Assembly (NCBI RefSeq): GCF_041365695.1
Contig: NZ_JBGFSJ010000006.1
Span: 1 to 64,000, forward strand
Direction of reading: 5' to 3'
From: Rhodosalinus sp041365695
Lineage (GTDB): Bacteria > Pseudomonadota > Alphaproteobacteria > Rhodobacterales > Rhodobacteraceae
Length of the DNA: 64,000 nucleotides
Shown: positions 43,715-52,355 of the stretch, piece after piece
Layout of the letters: every line of letters begins with the position of its first letter
How positions within the stretch are numbered: the first letter of the stretch is position 1
Position numbers and translations under genes: made by a program
Notes under the pieces: model-generated
Databases searched by the model: none
The model's input: only the letters and a program-made list of their open reading frames with translations
Told to the model about the DNA's origin: nothing

Positions 43715-44887
43715 TCAGATCCGCTCGATCGCGATCGCCGTGCCCTCGCCGCCGCCGATGCAGATGGCCGCCACGCCACGCTTCAGCCCGCGGGTCTCCA
43801 GCGCGTTGAGCAGCGTGACCATGATCCGCGCGCCCGATGCGCCGATGGGATGGCCGAGCGCGCAGGCGCCACCGTGCACGTTCACGATGTCCCGCGGCAG
43901 CCCCATCTCGCGCATGAAGGCCATGGGCACCACGGCGAAGGCCTCGTTGACCTCCCAGAGATCGACATCGCCCACCTGCCAGCCGATCCGGTCCAGCAGC
44001 TTGCGCGCCGCGGGCACCGGGGCGGTGGTGAACCATCCCGGCGCCTGCGCGTGCGAGGCGTGGCCGAGCACGCGTGCGCGCACCGTCATGCCGATGGCCT
44101 CGGCCGTGTCGCGCGCCGCGAGCACGAGCGCGGCGGCCCCGTCGGAGATCGAGGAGGCGTTCGCGGCCGTGACCGTGCCGCCCTCGCGGAAAGCGGGCCT
44201 GAGCTGCGGGATCTTGTCGGGTCGCGCCTGGCCGGGCTGCTCGTCCTGGGCGACCACACTCTCGCCCTTGCGGCCACGCACCGTGACCGGCGCGATCTCG
44301 CGCGCGAAGGCGCCGCTTTCCTGCGCCTTCAGCGCGCCTTCGAGGGAGCCCAGCGCATAGGCGTCCTGCGCCTCGCGGGTGAACCGGTAGTGTTCGGCGC
44401 AATCCTCGGCGAAGGTGCCCATGAGCCGACCCTTGTCGTAGGCGTCCTCGAGCCCGTCGAGAAACATGTGATCGACCGCCTGCTGATGGCCGATCCGCGC
44501 CCCGCCGCGCATCGCGGGCAAGAGGTAAGGCGCGCGCGACATGCTTTCCATGCCGCCGGCCACCACGACCCGCGCCTGGCCGAGTGCGATCTGGTCGAAG
44601 GCCACCATCGCCGCCTTCATCCCCGAGCCGCACATCTTGTTCAGCGTGGTGGCTGGCACCTCCTCGCCTAGACCGGCGGCGAAACCGGCCTGCCGCGCCG
44701 GCGCCTGCCCCTGCCCGGCGGGCAGCACGCAGCCCATCACCAGCTCGTCCACCTCCGGGCGGGCAGCTTCGCCCAGGGCCGCGGAGATGGCGGCGCCACC
44801 CAGTTCCGCGGCCGGCATCCCGGCGAACACGCCCTGCAACCCGCCCATCGCGGTGCGCGCCGCCCCGGCGATCACGACTTCGCTCAT
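43715..44887 (-). CDS. thiolase (acetyl-CoA acetyltransferase)
   Basis: This 390-residue thiolase joins or splits acyl-CoA and acetyl-CoA. The nucleophilic Cys86 lies in NKMCGSGMKA; the second catalytic set is GHPIG His and the Cys of CIGGGEG near the end. The length and N-terminal VVIAGAARTAMGG fit the biosynthetic acetoacetyl-CoA type (PhaA/AtoB). A biosynthetic or degradative role cannot be separated from sequence alone. No phaB or phaC is adjacent. GGGGGAAAGAAG precedes the ATG. Confidence 0.92.
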   Translation of the reverse strand: MSEVVIAGAARTAMGGLQGVFAGMPAAELGGAAISAALGEAARPEVDELVMGCVLPAGQGQAPARQAGFAAGLGEEVPATTLNKMCGSGMKAAMVAFDQIALGQARVVVAGGMESMSRAPYLLPAMRGGARIGHQQAVDHMFLDGLEDAYDKGRLMGTFAEDCAEHYRFTREAQDAYALGSLEGALKAQESGAFAREIAPVTVRGRKGESVVAQDEQPGQARPDKIPQLRPAFREGGTVTAANASSISDGAAALVLAARDTAEAIGMTVRARVLGHASHAQAPGWFTTAPVPAARKLLDRIGWQVGDVDLWEVNEAFAVVPMAFMREMGLPRDIVNVHGGACALGHPIGASGARIMVTLLNALETRGLKRGVAAICIGGGEGTAIAIERI

Positions 44888-44984
44888 CTTCTTTCCCCCT
44901 GGCTGGGCATGGCTCCCGCGTCTCAATACCGGATGGTAAGGAATCGGGTCTAGCATCTCCTCGCAAGAGGATGGCCGGCCGGGG

Positions 44985-45344
44985 ATGACGATGGAACTTT
45001 CGGTGCAGGACAGGGACGGCGTGCGGCTCGTGTCGGTGGCCGAGCCGCGGATCGACGCCTTCGTGGCGATTCGCTTCAAGGACAGGATGCGCGAGATCAC
45101 GGCGCCCGACCCCGGCGGCGGCACGCCGGGGCGCGTTCTGCTCGATCTCGGGCGGGTGGAGTTCATCGATTCGAGCGGGCTCGGCGCCATCGTCGCCGCG
45201 ATGAAGCAGCTCGACGGCGCCGCCCGGCTCGAACTCGCGGCGCTGGCCCCGGCGGTGGACAAGGTGTTCCGCCTGACCCGCATGGACACGATCTTCACCA
45301 TCCACGACAGCGTCGACACCGCCCTCACCGGGGCGGGCGGCTGA
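44985..45344 (+). CDS. anti-sigma factor antagonist (STAS domain)
   Basis: This 119-residue SpoIIAA/RsbV-like protein has the phosphorylation loop FIDSSGLGAI (Ser63/Ser64). In partner-switching systems the unphosphorylated form binds the anti-sigma kinase and frees the sigma factor. The paired kinase gene follows 28 bp later. No PP2C phosphatase or sigma factor gene is in the window. ATGs at 44985 and 44991 are both possible; the first is used. Confidence 0.9.
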   Translation: MTMELSVQDRDGVRLVSVAEPRIDAFVAIRFKDRMREITAPDPGGGTPGRVLLDLGRVEFIDSSGLGAIVAAMKQLDGAARLELAALAPAVDKVFRLTRMDTIFTIHDSVDTALTGAGG

Positions 45345-45372
45345 TGCTCCCAGCCGCCGGCGGGTCGCTGCG

Positions 45373-45882
45373 ATGAGCGCGCCCCCCCACGTGCAGGCGT
45401 CGGGTGGCCCCTCTCGGACCGGCGACCGCCGGGTCGTCGCCCGCTGCGCGGCCCGGCCGGCGGACGTCCGGACCGCGCTCGGGCGGGTGATGGCCGGGCT
45501 CGCCCCGCATCTCGGCGACTGCGCGGGTCGGACGGCCACCGAACTGGTGCTTGCCGAAGTGCTGAACAACGTGGTCGAACACGCCCATGCGTCGGACGCG
45601 CCCTGCGCCATCCGCGTGGAGGTCCGGGTGCGCGAGGGCAGACTCGACCTTTCCGTCTCGGATGACGGACGCCCAATGCCCGGCGGGCGCCTTCCCGCGG
45701 GGCAGTTTCCGTCCCTCGCGGGGCCGAAGGCCACCCTGCCCGAGGGCGGCTTCGGCTGGCCGCTCATCCACAGCCTGGCGCGGGACGTGCGCTACAGGCG
45801 CCGATACGGGCGCAACGAACTCCGGCTGGCGCTTTGCCTGAAAGCGCCCGGCGCCACGACTGCCCCGAAAACGCCGCAATGA
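45373..45882 (+). CDS. anti-sigma regulatory factor (RsbW-like histidine-kinase-fold ATPase)
   Basis: This 169-residue protein has the HATPase_c fold: N-box LVLAEVLNNVVEHA, G1 box VSDDGRPMP and a G2-like GGFGWPLI. It should phosphorylate the Ser of the preceding STAS protein or bind a sigma/HPr-like partner. The first 25 residues are a flexible Pro/Gly-rich tail. It forms a two-gene module with the STAS gene. Confidence 0.88.
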   Translation: MSAPPHVQASGGPSRTGDRRVVARCAARPADVRTALGRVMAGLAPHLGDCAGRTATELVLAEVLNNVVEHAHASDAPCAIRVEVRVREGRLDLSVSDDGRPMPGGRLPAGQFPSLAGPKATLPEGGFGWPLIHSLARDVRYRRRYGRNELRLALCLKAPGATTAPKTPQ

Positions 45883-46072
45883 GTCCCAAAGGCGGACAGA
45901 ATGCCGGGCGACAACAGCTTTGTAGCTGCTTAGGCTTCCCTCGGTGCCGCGTCGTCAACAGCCCCCACCCAGTGCGCGGTACCGAGGTCTTCCCCCTTCA
46001 TCGTCCCGAGCCTTGCAATCCGGCACGGCAGCCGCGAAAACCCGGCGGCTTGCGTCATGCGGGGAGGGCATC

Positions 46073-47650
46073 ATGCGCGATTTCCAGACACCCGGCCGCT
46101 CGGCCGTCTTCTCCACCGAGGGCATGTGCGCCACGTCGCACCCGCTCGCCGCGCTGACGGCGGTGGACATCCTGCGCCAGGGCGGCACGGCCGCCGATGC
46201 GGCCGTCGCGGGGGCCGTCATGCTCGGCCTTTGCGAACCGCAGATGACCGGCATCGGGGGGGACTGCTTCGCGCTTCTGTCCGATCCGTCCACCGGAGAG
46301 GTGACCGCGCTGAACGGCTCCGGCCGCGCGCCCGCGGCCGCGGATCCGGAGGCGCTGCGCGCCGAGGGGCTGACCACCATCCCGCCCTACGGCGCACAGG
46401 CCGTGACGGTGCCCGGCGCCATCGACGCGTTCTGCACTCTGGCGGAACGTCACGGGCGGCTCGGCATCGACGCGCTGCTCGCTCCCGCCATCGCGGCGGC
46501 GGAAAACGGCGTGCCGGTGGCGCCGCGGGTGGCCTTCGACTGGGCGGGCGACGCCGCGGTGCTGCAAGGCGCCGCGCGCGACATCTACGCCGTGAACGGC
46601 ACCGCACCCGCCCCCGGCGCGATCTTCCGCGCGCCCGGACAGGCGGAGGTGCTGCGCCGCATCGCGCGCGACGGGCGCGATGCCTTCTACACGGGCGAGG
46701 TCGCCGAGGACATGCTGGCGGTGCTGAACGCCCATGGCGGCGTGCACACCGCCGAGGACTTCGCGGCGACCGCCTCCATGACCGCGGCGCCGGTCTCGGG
46801 GCGCTACAAGGACGTGGAGCTTGTCGAGCATCCGCCCAACGGACAGGGCGCGACGGCGATCCTGATGGCGCACATGCTGGCGGAGTTCGACCTCGCATCG
46901 CTCGATCCGCTAGGGCCCGAGCGCACGCATCTGGAGACCGAGGCGGCCAAGCTCGCCCACCAGGAACGGGACCGCCTGATCGCAGATCCGGACCACGCCG
47001 CGGCGGCCGAGGCGATGCTCGCGCCGGAGACGGCGCGCAGGCTGGCGGCGCGCATAAGGGCCGATGCGGTGCTGCCGCCGCCGCCCGCGCCCGCCTGGGC
47101 CGAGCACAAGGAGACCGTCTACATCACCGTGGTGGACCGCGACCGCCGGGCCGTCTCGCTGATCTACTCGATCTTCCACGGGTTCGGCTCGGGCCTCGCC
47201 TCGGAGCGGTTCGGGATCCTGCTTCAGAACCGCGGCGCGGCCTTCACGCTGGAGGCGGGCCACCCGAACGAGCTGGGACCGCGCAAGCGCCCGCTGCACT
47301 CGATCATCCCGGCGATGCTGCGCGAGAACGGTCGCGTGACGATGCCGTTCGGCGTGATGGGCGGCGGCTATCAGCCGACGGGCCACGCGCGGGTGATGAC
47401 CAACCTCGTCGATTTCGGGATGGATCCGCAAGCCGCGCTCGACGCGCCGCGCGCCTTTTCCGAGGCGGGAGACCTGCGGCTGGAACGCGGCTACCCCGAC
47501 GCCACCCGCGCCGCGCTGGCCGAACTGGGCCACAAGGTGGTCACGCCCGCGCGCCCGCTCGGCGGTGCTCAGGCGATCCGGATCCACGAGGACGGGGTTC
47601 TCGAAGGCGCCTCCGATCCCCGCAAGGATGGCTGCGCGCTGGGCTACTGA
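46073..47650 (+). CDS. ggt: gamma-glutamyltransferase family protein
   Basis: This 525-residue Ntn-hydrolase precursor should self-cleave before Thr348 (KETVYITVVD) to release the nucleophile. The N-terminal part carries GGTAADAAVA and GGDCFALL; the C-terminal part has the GGYQPTGHARVMTNLVDFGMDPQ block. The sequence around the nucleophile (TVYxxVVD) is like the YwrD/cephalosporin-acylase-like branch rather than classical TTHxSVVD. No signal peptide is seen, so it is probably cytoplasmic. GGGGAGGG precedes the ATG. The 190 bp upstream show only a short hairpin. Confidence 0.85.
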   Translation: MRDFQTPGRSAVFSTEGMCATSHPLAALTAVDILRQGGTAADAAVAGAVMLGLCEPQMTGIGGDCFALLSDPSTGEVTALNGSGRAPAAADPEALRAEGLTTIPPYGAQAVTVPGAIDAFCTLAERHGRLGIDALLAPAIAAAENGVPVAPRVAFDWAGDAAVLQGAARDIYAVNGTAPAPGAIFRAPGQAEVLRRIARDGRDAFYTGEVAEDMLAVLNAHGGVHTAEDFAATASMTAAPVSGRYKDVELVEHPPNGQGATAILMAHMLAEFDLASLDPLGPERTHLETEAAKLAHQERDRLIADPDHAAAAEAMLAPETARRLAARIRADAVLPPPPAPAWAEHKETVYITVVDRDRRAVSLIYSIFHGFGSGLASERFGILLQNRGAAFTLEAGHPNELGPRKRPLHSIIPAMLRENGRVTMPFGVMGGGYQPTGHARVMTNLVDFGMDPQAALDAPRAFSEAGDLRLERGYPDATRAALAELGHKVVTPARPLGGAQAIRIHEDGVLEGASDPRKDGCALGY

Positions 47651-47686
47651 TCGCGTCCCGGTGCGCGCAGGCGCGCCGGGCCTTCA

Positions 47687-48013
47687 TCAGTTCAACTGGA
47701 AGTGCAGATCGTAGTGACCGTCCTGGAAAGGCCCGAAAAGTTCGGGAATGTCGGGATGGTCGACCGGCTCGCCCGAGTAGTCGGCGACGAGGTTCTGCTC
47801 GGACACGTAGGCCACGTAGAAGCTGTCGTCGTTCTCGGCGAGCAGGTGGTAGAAGGGCTGCTGGCGTGCCGGGCGGCTGTCCTCGGGGATGGCCTGGTAC
47901 CATTCCTCGGTGTTGTTGAATTCGGGGTCCACGTCGAACACCACGCCCCGAAAGGGGTGCTTTCGATGTCGGACCACTTGACCGATACAATATTTGGCGC
48001 GCGTTTTTAACAT
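47687..48013 (-). CDS. hspQ: heat-shock protein HspQ
   Basis: This 108-residue protein (YccV family) has the conserved KYCIGQVVRHRKHPFRGVVFDVDP start and YYVAYVSEQNL-like core (FYVAYVSEQNLV). In enterobacteria HspQ binds hemimethylated oriC DNA and modulates Lon. The start codon is at 48013 in an AT-rich region, unlike the rest of the window. The gene is divergent from a lipoprotein gene with 196 bp between, which holds a 7-bp inverted repeat. Confidence 0.92.
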   Translation of the reverse strand: MLKTRAKYCIGQVVRHRKHPFRGVVFDVDPEFNNTEEWYQAIPEDSRPARQQPFYHLLAENDDSFYVAYVSEQNLVADYSGEPVDHPDIPELFGPFQDGHYDLHFQLN

Positions 48014-48091
48014 GGTATAGCCCCGCTAACCTTTTAATCGTTTATTGCACGGCTTGTCCATTCCCCGGAACCCGTTGCCCCGGAAACAGAC

Positions 48092-48110
48092 TGTGACTCG
48101 CGCAGTCACA
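48092..48110. promoter_or_regulatory. TGTGACT/AGTCACA inverted repeat between hspQ and lipoprotein genes
   Basis: TGTGACT-CGCGC-AGTCACA is a perfect 7+7 inverted repeat with a 5-nt centre. It lies 79 bp upstream of hspQ and about 100 bp upstream of the lipoprotein start. TGTGA/TCACA arms recall a CRP site, but the spacing is nine rather than six. Confidence 0.4.
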
Positions 48111-48209
48111 ATGAAACGTGACCGGCGGCGCCGCGTGGATTGCTGTTTCCCCCCAAGGGTGCGTTGCGTTACACTTGCCCCAATCGGCGCAGAACCGGAC
48201 ACGAGGCAG

Positions 48210-48800
48210 ATGAGCAGAATTCTCGGCGCGCTTCTGACCGCGCTTCTCCTGGCGTCCTGCGGCGCCAAAACACAGTATGCCGCGCCGCGCAATCTGGATG
48301 ACGCCTGCGCGATCGCGACCGAGCGGCCCCACTACTACCGCGCCTTCCGCGCGACGGAACGGAAATGGGGCGTGCCCGTCTCCGTGCAGATGGCGGCCAT
48401 GTACCAGGAAAGCAAGTTCATAGGCGATGCGCGCACGCCGTTCCGCTACACGCTGGGCGTACTGCCCATGGGTCGGCAAAGCTCCGCCTACGGTTACAGC
48501 CAGGCGCTCGACGGCACCTGGGAGGAATACCAGCGCGAGACCGGGGCGCGCCGGGCGCGGCGCGACGATATCCGCGACGCCACCGACTTCATGGGCTGGT
48601 ACATGACCAAGAGCCGGGAGCGGAACGGCATCCCGCTCAGCGACGCGCGCAACCAGTATCTCGCCTATCACGAGGGCCATACAGGTTTCGCGCGGGGCAG
48701 CTACAACGCGAAATCGTGGCTCGTCCGCGTGGCCGACGACGTGCAGACGCGTGCCGTGCTCTACGGGGCCCAGCTTTCGAACTGCCGCGCCGCGCGCTAG
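48210..48800 (+). CDS. lytic-transglycosylase-like (SLT) lipoprotein
   Basis: This 196-residue protein has a lipoprotein signal with lipobox LLASC (Cys17). The mature part has a lysozyme-like fold: the catalytic Glu candidate is in MYQESKF, with AYGYSQALDGTWEEY and YLAYHEGHTGF as further family marks. It should be outer-membrane anchored and cleave peptidoglycan glycan strands. The start at 48210 gives the full signal. Its TAG stop shares a CTAG with the convergent lolA stop. Confidence 0.85.
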   Translation: MSRILGALLTALLLASCGAKTQYAAPRNLDDACAIATERPHYYRAFRATERKWGVPVSVQMAAMYQESKFIGDARTPFRYTLGVLPMGRQSSAYGYSQALDGTWEEYQRETGARRARRDDIRDATDFMGWYMTKSRERNGIPLSDARNQYLAYHEGHTGFARGSYNAKSWLVRVADDVQTRAVLYGAQLSNCRAAR

Positions 48801-49402
48801 CGCTGCCGTGTATTGAGCTGGATGTTGAACAGCCGGTTCGGCAGCGACGGCCCAAGCTCCAGATCGCCCAGCACCACCGTGGTCGAGCCCCCGCCGCTGT
48901 CGTTCACCTTCCATTGGCGCAGCTCGACCGGCGGGCCGGTGAAGACGAGCTGGATGTTCCCGTAGTCGGGGTTTTCGGGATCCTGCGCGGTGACGGTCGT
49001 CGCACTGCCGTCATGATCGTGCGCGGTCACCATCCGCTCCCGCGAGAGGTCCACCTGCCGTGCGAGGATGATCTTGAGAGGCGTGCGCTCCAGCGGGTAG
49101 GTTTCGGGGCCGGAATTGCCCTTGGGGTCGAACACGGCCACGGCGCCGCCCGAGGCCAGCACGAGCGTCTCTTCGGGGGGATCGTATTCGAACCGCACCC
49201 GGCCCGGCCGCCGGATATAGATGGTGCCCGTCTGGATCGTGCCGTCGTCGTTGATCTGCGTGAAGGCGCCCCGCGCCGTCTCGAAACTGTTGAGATAGGC
49301 GGAGAGCGCCGAAAGCGACAGCTTCTCGGCGGCGGCCGGAAGCGCGGAGGCGAGGGCGAGCCCCGCGGCGAGGAGGACGGACCGCATGTTCATGAATTGC
49401 AT
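48797..49402 (-). CDS. lolA: outer-membrane lipoprotein carrier protein LolA
   Basis: This 201-residue periplasmic chaperone carries lipoproteins from LolCDE to the outer membrane. A signal peptide ends near residue 25 (LPAAAEK). The half-barrel contains FTQINDDGTIQTGTIYIRRPGRVRFEYDPP. The first ATG (49402) is used; 49393 and 49387 are equally possible as no strong ribosome site is visible. It is downstream of ftsK, an order common in Alphaproteobacteria. Confidence 0.92.
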   Translation of the reverse strand: MQFMNMRSVLLAAGLALASALPAAAEKLSLSALSAYLNSFETARGAFTQINDDGTIQTGTIYIRRPGRVRFEYDPPEETLVLASGGAVAVFDPKGNSGPETYPLERTPLKIILARQVDLSRERMVTAHDHDGSATTVTAQDPENPDYGNIQLVFTGPPVELRQWKVNDSGGGSTTVVLGDLELGPSLPNRLFNIQLNTRQR

Positions 49403-49485
49403 TTAACCACTGCGCGCAGGCCGCGCATCCGCAATCTCGCTCACTTTGCCGCGAGCGGCGCCGCGTCGCCTGTCGCCCGCGGCCG

Positions 49486-52341
49486 CTACTGCGGCTCGGG
49501 CAACAGGATCTCGCGCTTGCCGACGTGGTTGGCCGCCGTGACGACGCCCGCGTCCTCCATCTGCTCCACGAGCCGGGCGGCCTTGTTGTAGCCGATGCCG
49601 AGCTTGCGCTGGACATAGGAGGTCGAGCACTTCCTGTCGCGCGCCACGATCGCCACGGCCTGATCGTAAAGCGAGTCGTCCCCGTCCGTGTTCCCGCCAA
49701 GGCCCAGAACCGCGTCGATGTCACCGGACTTTTCGTCATCGGGCCCCTCGACCACCCCCGAGACGTAGTCGGGCGCGCCGTAGGATTTCAGATGGCGGAC
49801 GATTTCCTCCACTTCCTCGTCGGAAACGAAGGGGCCGTGGCAACGCGTGATGCGGGCGCCGCCGGCCATGTAGAGCATGTCGCCCTGGCCCAGGAGCTGC
49901 TCGGCGCCCATCTCGCCCAGGATCGTGCGGCTGTCGATCTTGGAGGTCACCTGGAAGCTGATGCGCGTGGGAAAGTTCGCCTTGATGGTGCCGGTGATCA
50001 CGTCCACCGACGGGCGCTGCGTGGCCATGATGAGATGGATCCCGCTCGCGCGCGCCATCTGCGCCAGCCGCTGGATGCAGGCCTCGATCTCCTTGCCCGC
50101 GACCATCATCAGGTCGGCCATCTCGTCCACGATCACGACGATGTAAGGCATCTTCTCGGGGGCGAACTCCTCCGTCTCGAAGACGGGCTCTCCGGTCTCG
50201 TCGTCGAAGCCCGTCTGGACGGTGCGCGAGAACATCTCGCCCTTGGCCAGCGCGTCGGCCACGCGGGAGTTGTAGCCGTCGATGTTGCGCACGCCCATCT
50301 TGGACATCTTGCGGTAGCGTTCCTCCATCTCGCCCACGACCCACTTGAGCGCCACGACCGCCTTCTTGGGATCGGTGACCACGGGCGAGAGCAGATGCGG
50401 AATGCCGTCATAGACGGAAAGTTCCAGCATCTTCGGGTCGATCATGATGAGACGGCAATCCTCGGGCGTGAGCTTGTAGAGAAGGCTCAGGATCATCGTG
50501 TTGATCGCCACCGACTTGCCCGAGCCGGTGGTGCCCGCGATCAGCAGATGCGGCATCTTCGACAGGTTCGCCACCACCGACGCGCCGCCGATGTCCTTGC
50601 CCAGCGCGAGCGGCAGTTTCTGCGTGCCGTCCCCGAACTCGCGCGAGGCGAGGATCTCGCGCAGAAGCACCATCTCGCGCTTCTCGTTGGGAAGCTCGAT
50701 GCCGATGACCGAGCGGCCCGGCACGGTGGAGACCCGCGCCGACAGCGCGGACATCGAGCGCGCGATGTCGTCGGCCAGGTTGATCACGCGGCTCGCCTTC
50801 AGCCCCGGCGCGGGCTCGAGCTCGTACATGGTGACGACCGGGCCCGGGCGGACGCTCACGATCTCGCCCTTCACGCCATAGTCGTCGAGCACGCTTTCGA
50901 GCATCCGCGCGTTCTGTTCGAGCGCGTCCTCGGACAGGTGGAGCCGCTCGATCGCGGCGGGGTTGGCCAGCAGCCCCAGCGGCGGCAGCTCATAGGACGA
51001 GCCTTGCGCCTCGTCGAACTGCAACGAGGGCTGCGCCTCTTCCCGCGCCCGGCGCGAGGGGGCGGGCGCGCGGCGCACCGGCTGCTCCACCTTCGGCCGC
51101 GACGGCTGCGCGGCCGGGATCTGCATGGGCTCGGACCGGAATGCCGCCATCTCCTGTGCCTCGTCCCCGTCATCGGGCTCGTCCTCGAAGGCGGTGTGCG
51201 GCGTCTCATGCCGATCGGGCCGCGCCGTCAGGGGCGGCTCGGCGGGCGGGACGGGCATGCCCGAGGTCAGAGGCGGCTCTGCCCGGGCCGCCCGCGGGCG
51301 GCTCGTGTCCAGCACGAGCGGGTCCGGGCCACGGCCGCGCCCGCCCGTGAGCGATGCCTCGGGCACGATCGTCATGGGCTTGCGCGTGCGGGCGCGGATG
51401 GCGTCCGCGATGCGCGCGCGGATGCGGTCCTCTCCCGGCATGGGCTCGTCGTCGTCGCCGGGAAGCATGGTCTCGACCAGCTCGGGCTCCGGCATCGGGT
51501 CGGCCCGGCGCACCAGCGCCGGCACCCGCGAGAGCAACCCGCCCGCGGGCGCACGCGGCGGCGGGGCGGGATCCTCCGCGTCGTCGCACGCCACGAGATC
51601 GTCGTCCGCGCGACGCGCCGCCGTCTCGGCACGGCGCGCGCGCCACCCTTCCTGCGCGCCGCGCAGCTGCCGCCCCGTGGCGACCAGGCCGCGCGCCGCG
51701 CGTCCCAGCAGCGCCACGAGCGCCGCGTAGGTCATCACGAGCCCGAAGAGCAGGAAGCGCAAGGCGGCACGGACCTCGGCGCGGGTGAAGCCCAGCACGA
51801 AGGCGCCCATCGCCAGCAGCAGCAACGCCATCACGGCCGAGGCGACCTTCAGCCCCGCGCCCGCGGCAACGGGCGCGACCGTGAGGATTGCGGCGAGCAC
51901 GGTGTCGCCGAAAAGGCCGCCCATGCCGAACGGGTGGGCCCAGCCCTCGCCCGGCACCAGCGTGGAGGCGTAGACCGAGGCGAAGGCGATCCAGATCGGC
52001 GCGAAGACGAGCCGCCCGATCGCACGGTCCTCGCCGCGATGAAGCGCGAAGCGAATCCCCCAGGTGCCCAGCACCACCGCGATGCCCAGGCTGCCCCACC
52101 CCACGATCATGAACAGCGGCGCGGCGAGGGTGGCGCCGACGCGGCCCAGCCAGTTCTGTACCGGCGCGTCGGTCGCGCTCATCCAGCTCGGGTCGTCGGG
52201 CGTGTAGGACAGGATCATCGCCGCCGCGGCGGCGCCGAGCAGAACCAGGGCGAGGCCCAGAAGTTCCTTGCCCCGGCGCTCGATCGCCATGGCCGTGTCG
52301 CTGTCGAAGAACGGATCGCGTCCGCGTGTCTGATACGCCAT
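49486..52341 (-). CDS. ftsK: DNA translocase FtsK
   Basis: This 951-residue septal DNA pump has N-terminal membrane helices (about 30-210 in four segments) and a charged Pro-rich linker (about 220-470). The motor follows: Walker A GTTGSGKS, Walker B VVIVDEMADLMMV, and the ATQRPSVDVITG block. A C-terminal winged-helix gamma domain (YVQRKLGIGYNKAARLVEQM) recognises KOPS. It helps segregate chromosome ends at division. The start at 52341 has GAGGGG upstream. It lies 14 bp after the aminotransferase gene. Confidence 0.97.
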   Translation of the reverse strand: MAYQTRGRDPFFDSDTAMAIERRGKELLGLALVLLGAAAAAMILSYTPDDPSWMSATDAPVQNWLGRVGATLAAPLFMIVGWGSLGIAVVLGTWGIRFALHRGEDRAIGRLVFAPIWIAFASVYASTLVPGEGWAHPFGMGGLFGDTVLAAILTVAPVAAGAGLKVASAVMALLLLAMGAFVLGFTRAEVRAALRFLLFGLVMTYAALVALLGRAARGLVATGRQLRGAQEGWRARRAETAARRADDDLVACDDAEDPAPPPRAPAGGLLSRVPALVRRADPMPEPELVETMLPGDDDEPMPGEDRIRARIADAIRARTRKPMTIVPEASLTGGRGRGPDPLVLDTSRPRAARAEPPLTSGMPVPPAEPPLTARPDRHETPHTAFEDEPDDGDEAQEMAAFRSEPMQIPAAQPSRPKVEQPVRRAPAPSRRAREEAQPSLQFDEAQGSSYELPPLGLLANPAAIERLHLSEDALEQNARMLESVLDDYGVKGEIVSVRPGPVVTMYELEPAPGLKASRVINLADDIARSMSALSARVSTVPGRSVIGIELPNEKREMVLLREILASREFGDGTQKLPLALGKDIGGASVVANLSKMPHLLIAGTTGSGKSVAINTMILSLLYKLTPEDCRLIMIDPKMLELSVYDGIPHLLSPVVTDPKKAVVALKWVVGEMEERYRKMSKMGVRNIDGYNSRVADALAKGEMFSRTVQTGFDDETGEPVFETEEFAPEKMPYIVVIVDEMADLMMVAGKEIEACIQRLAQMARASGIHLIMATQRPSVDVITGTIKANFPTRISFQVTSKIDSRTILGEMGAEQLLGQGDMLYMAGGARITRCHGPFVSDEEVEEIVRHLKSYGAPDYVSGVVEGPDDEKSGDIDAVLGLGGNTDGDDSLYDQAVAIVARDRKCSTSYVQRKLGIGYNKAARLVEQMEDAGVVTAANHVGKREILLPEPQ

Positions 52342-52355
52342 TCTACCCCTCGTCC

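Noticed and set aside
45909..45935. Terminator after the anti-sigma kinase gene (CAGCT-TTGT-AGCTG)
   Set aside because: The stem is only 5-6 bp and no T-run follows, so it was not called.
48092..48110. CRP binding site
   Set aside because: The arms TGTGA/TCACA are right, but the spacer is nine bases instead of six.
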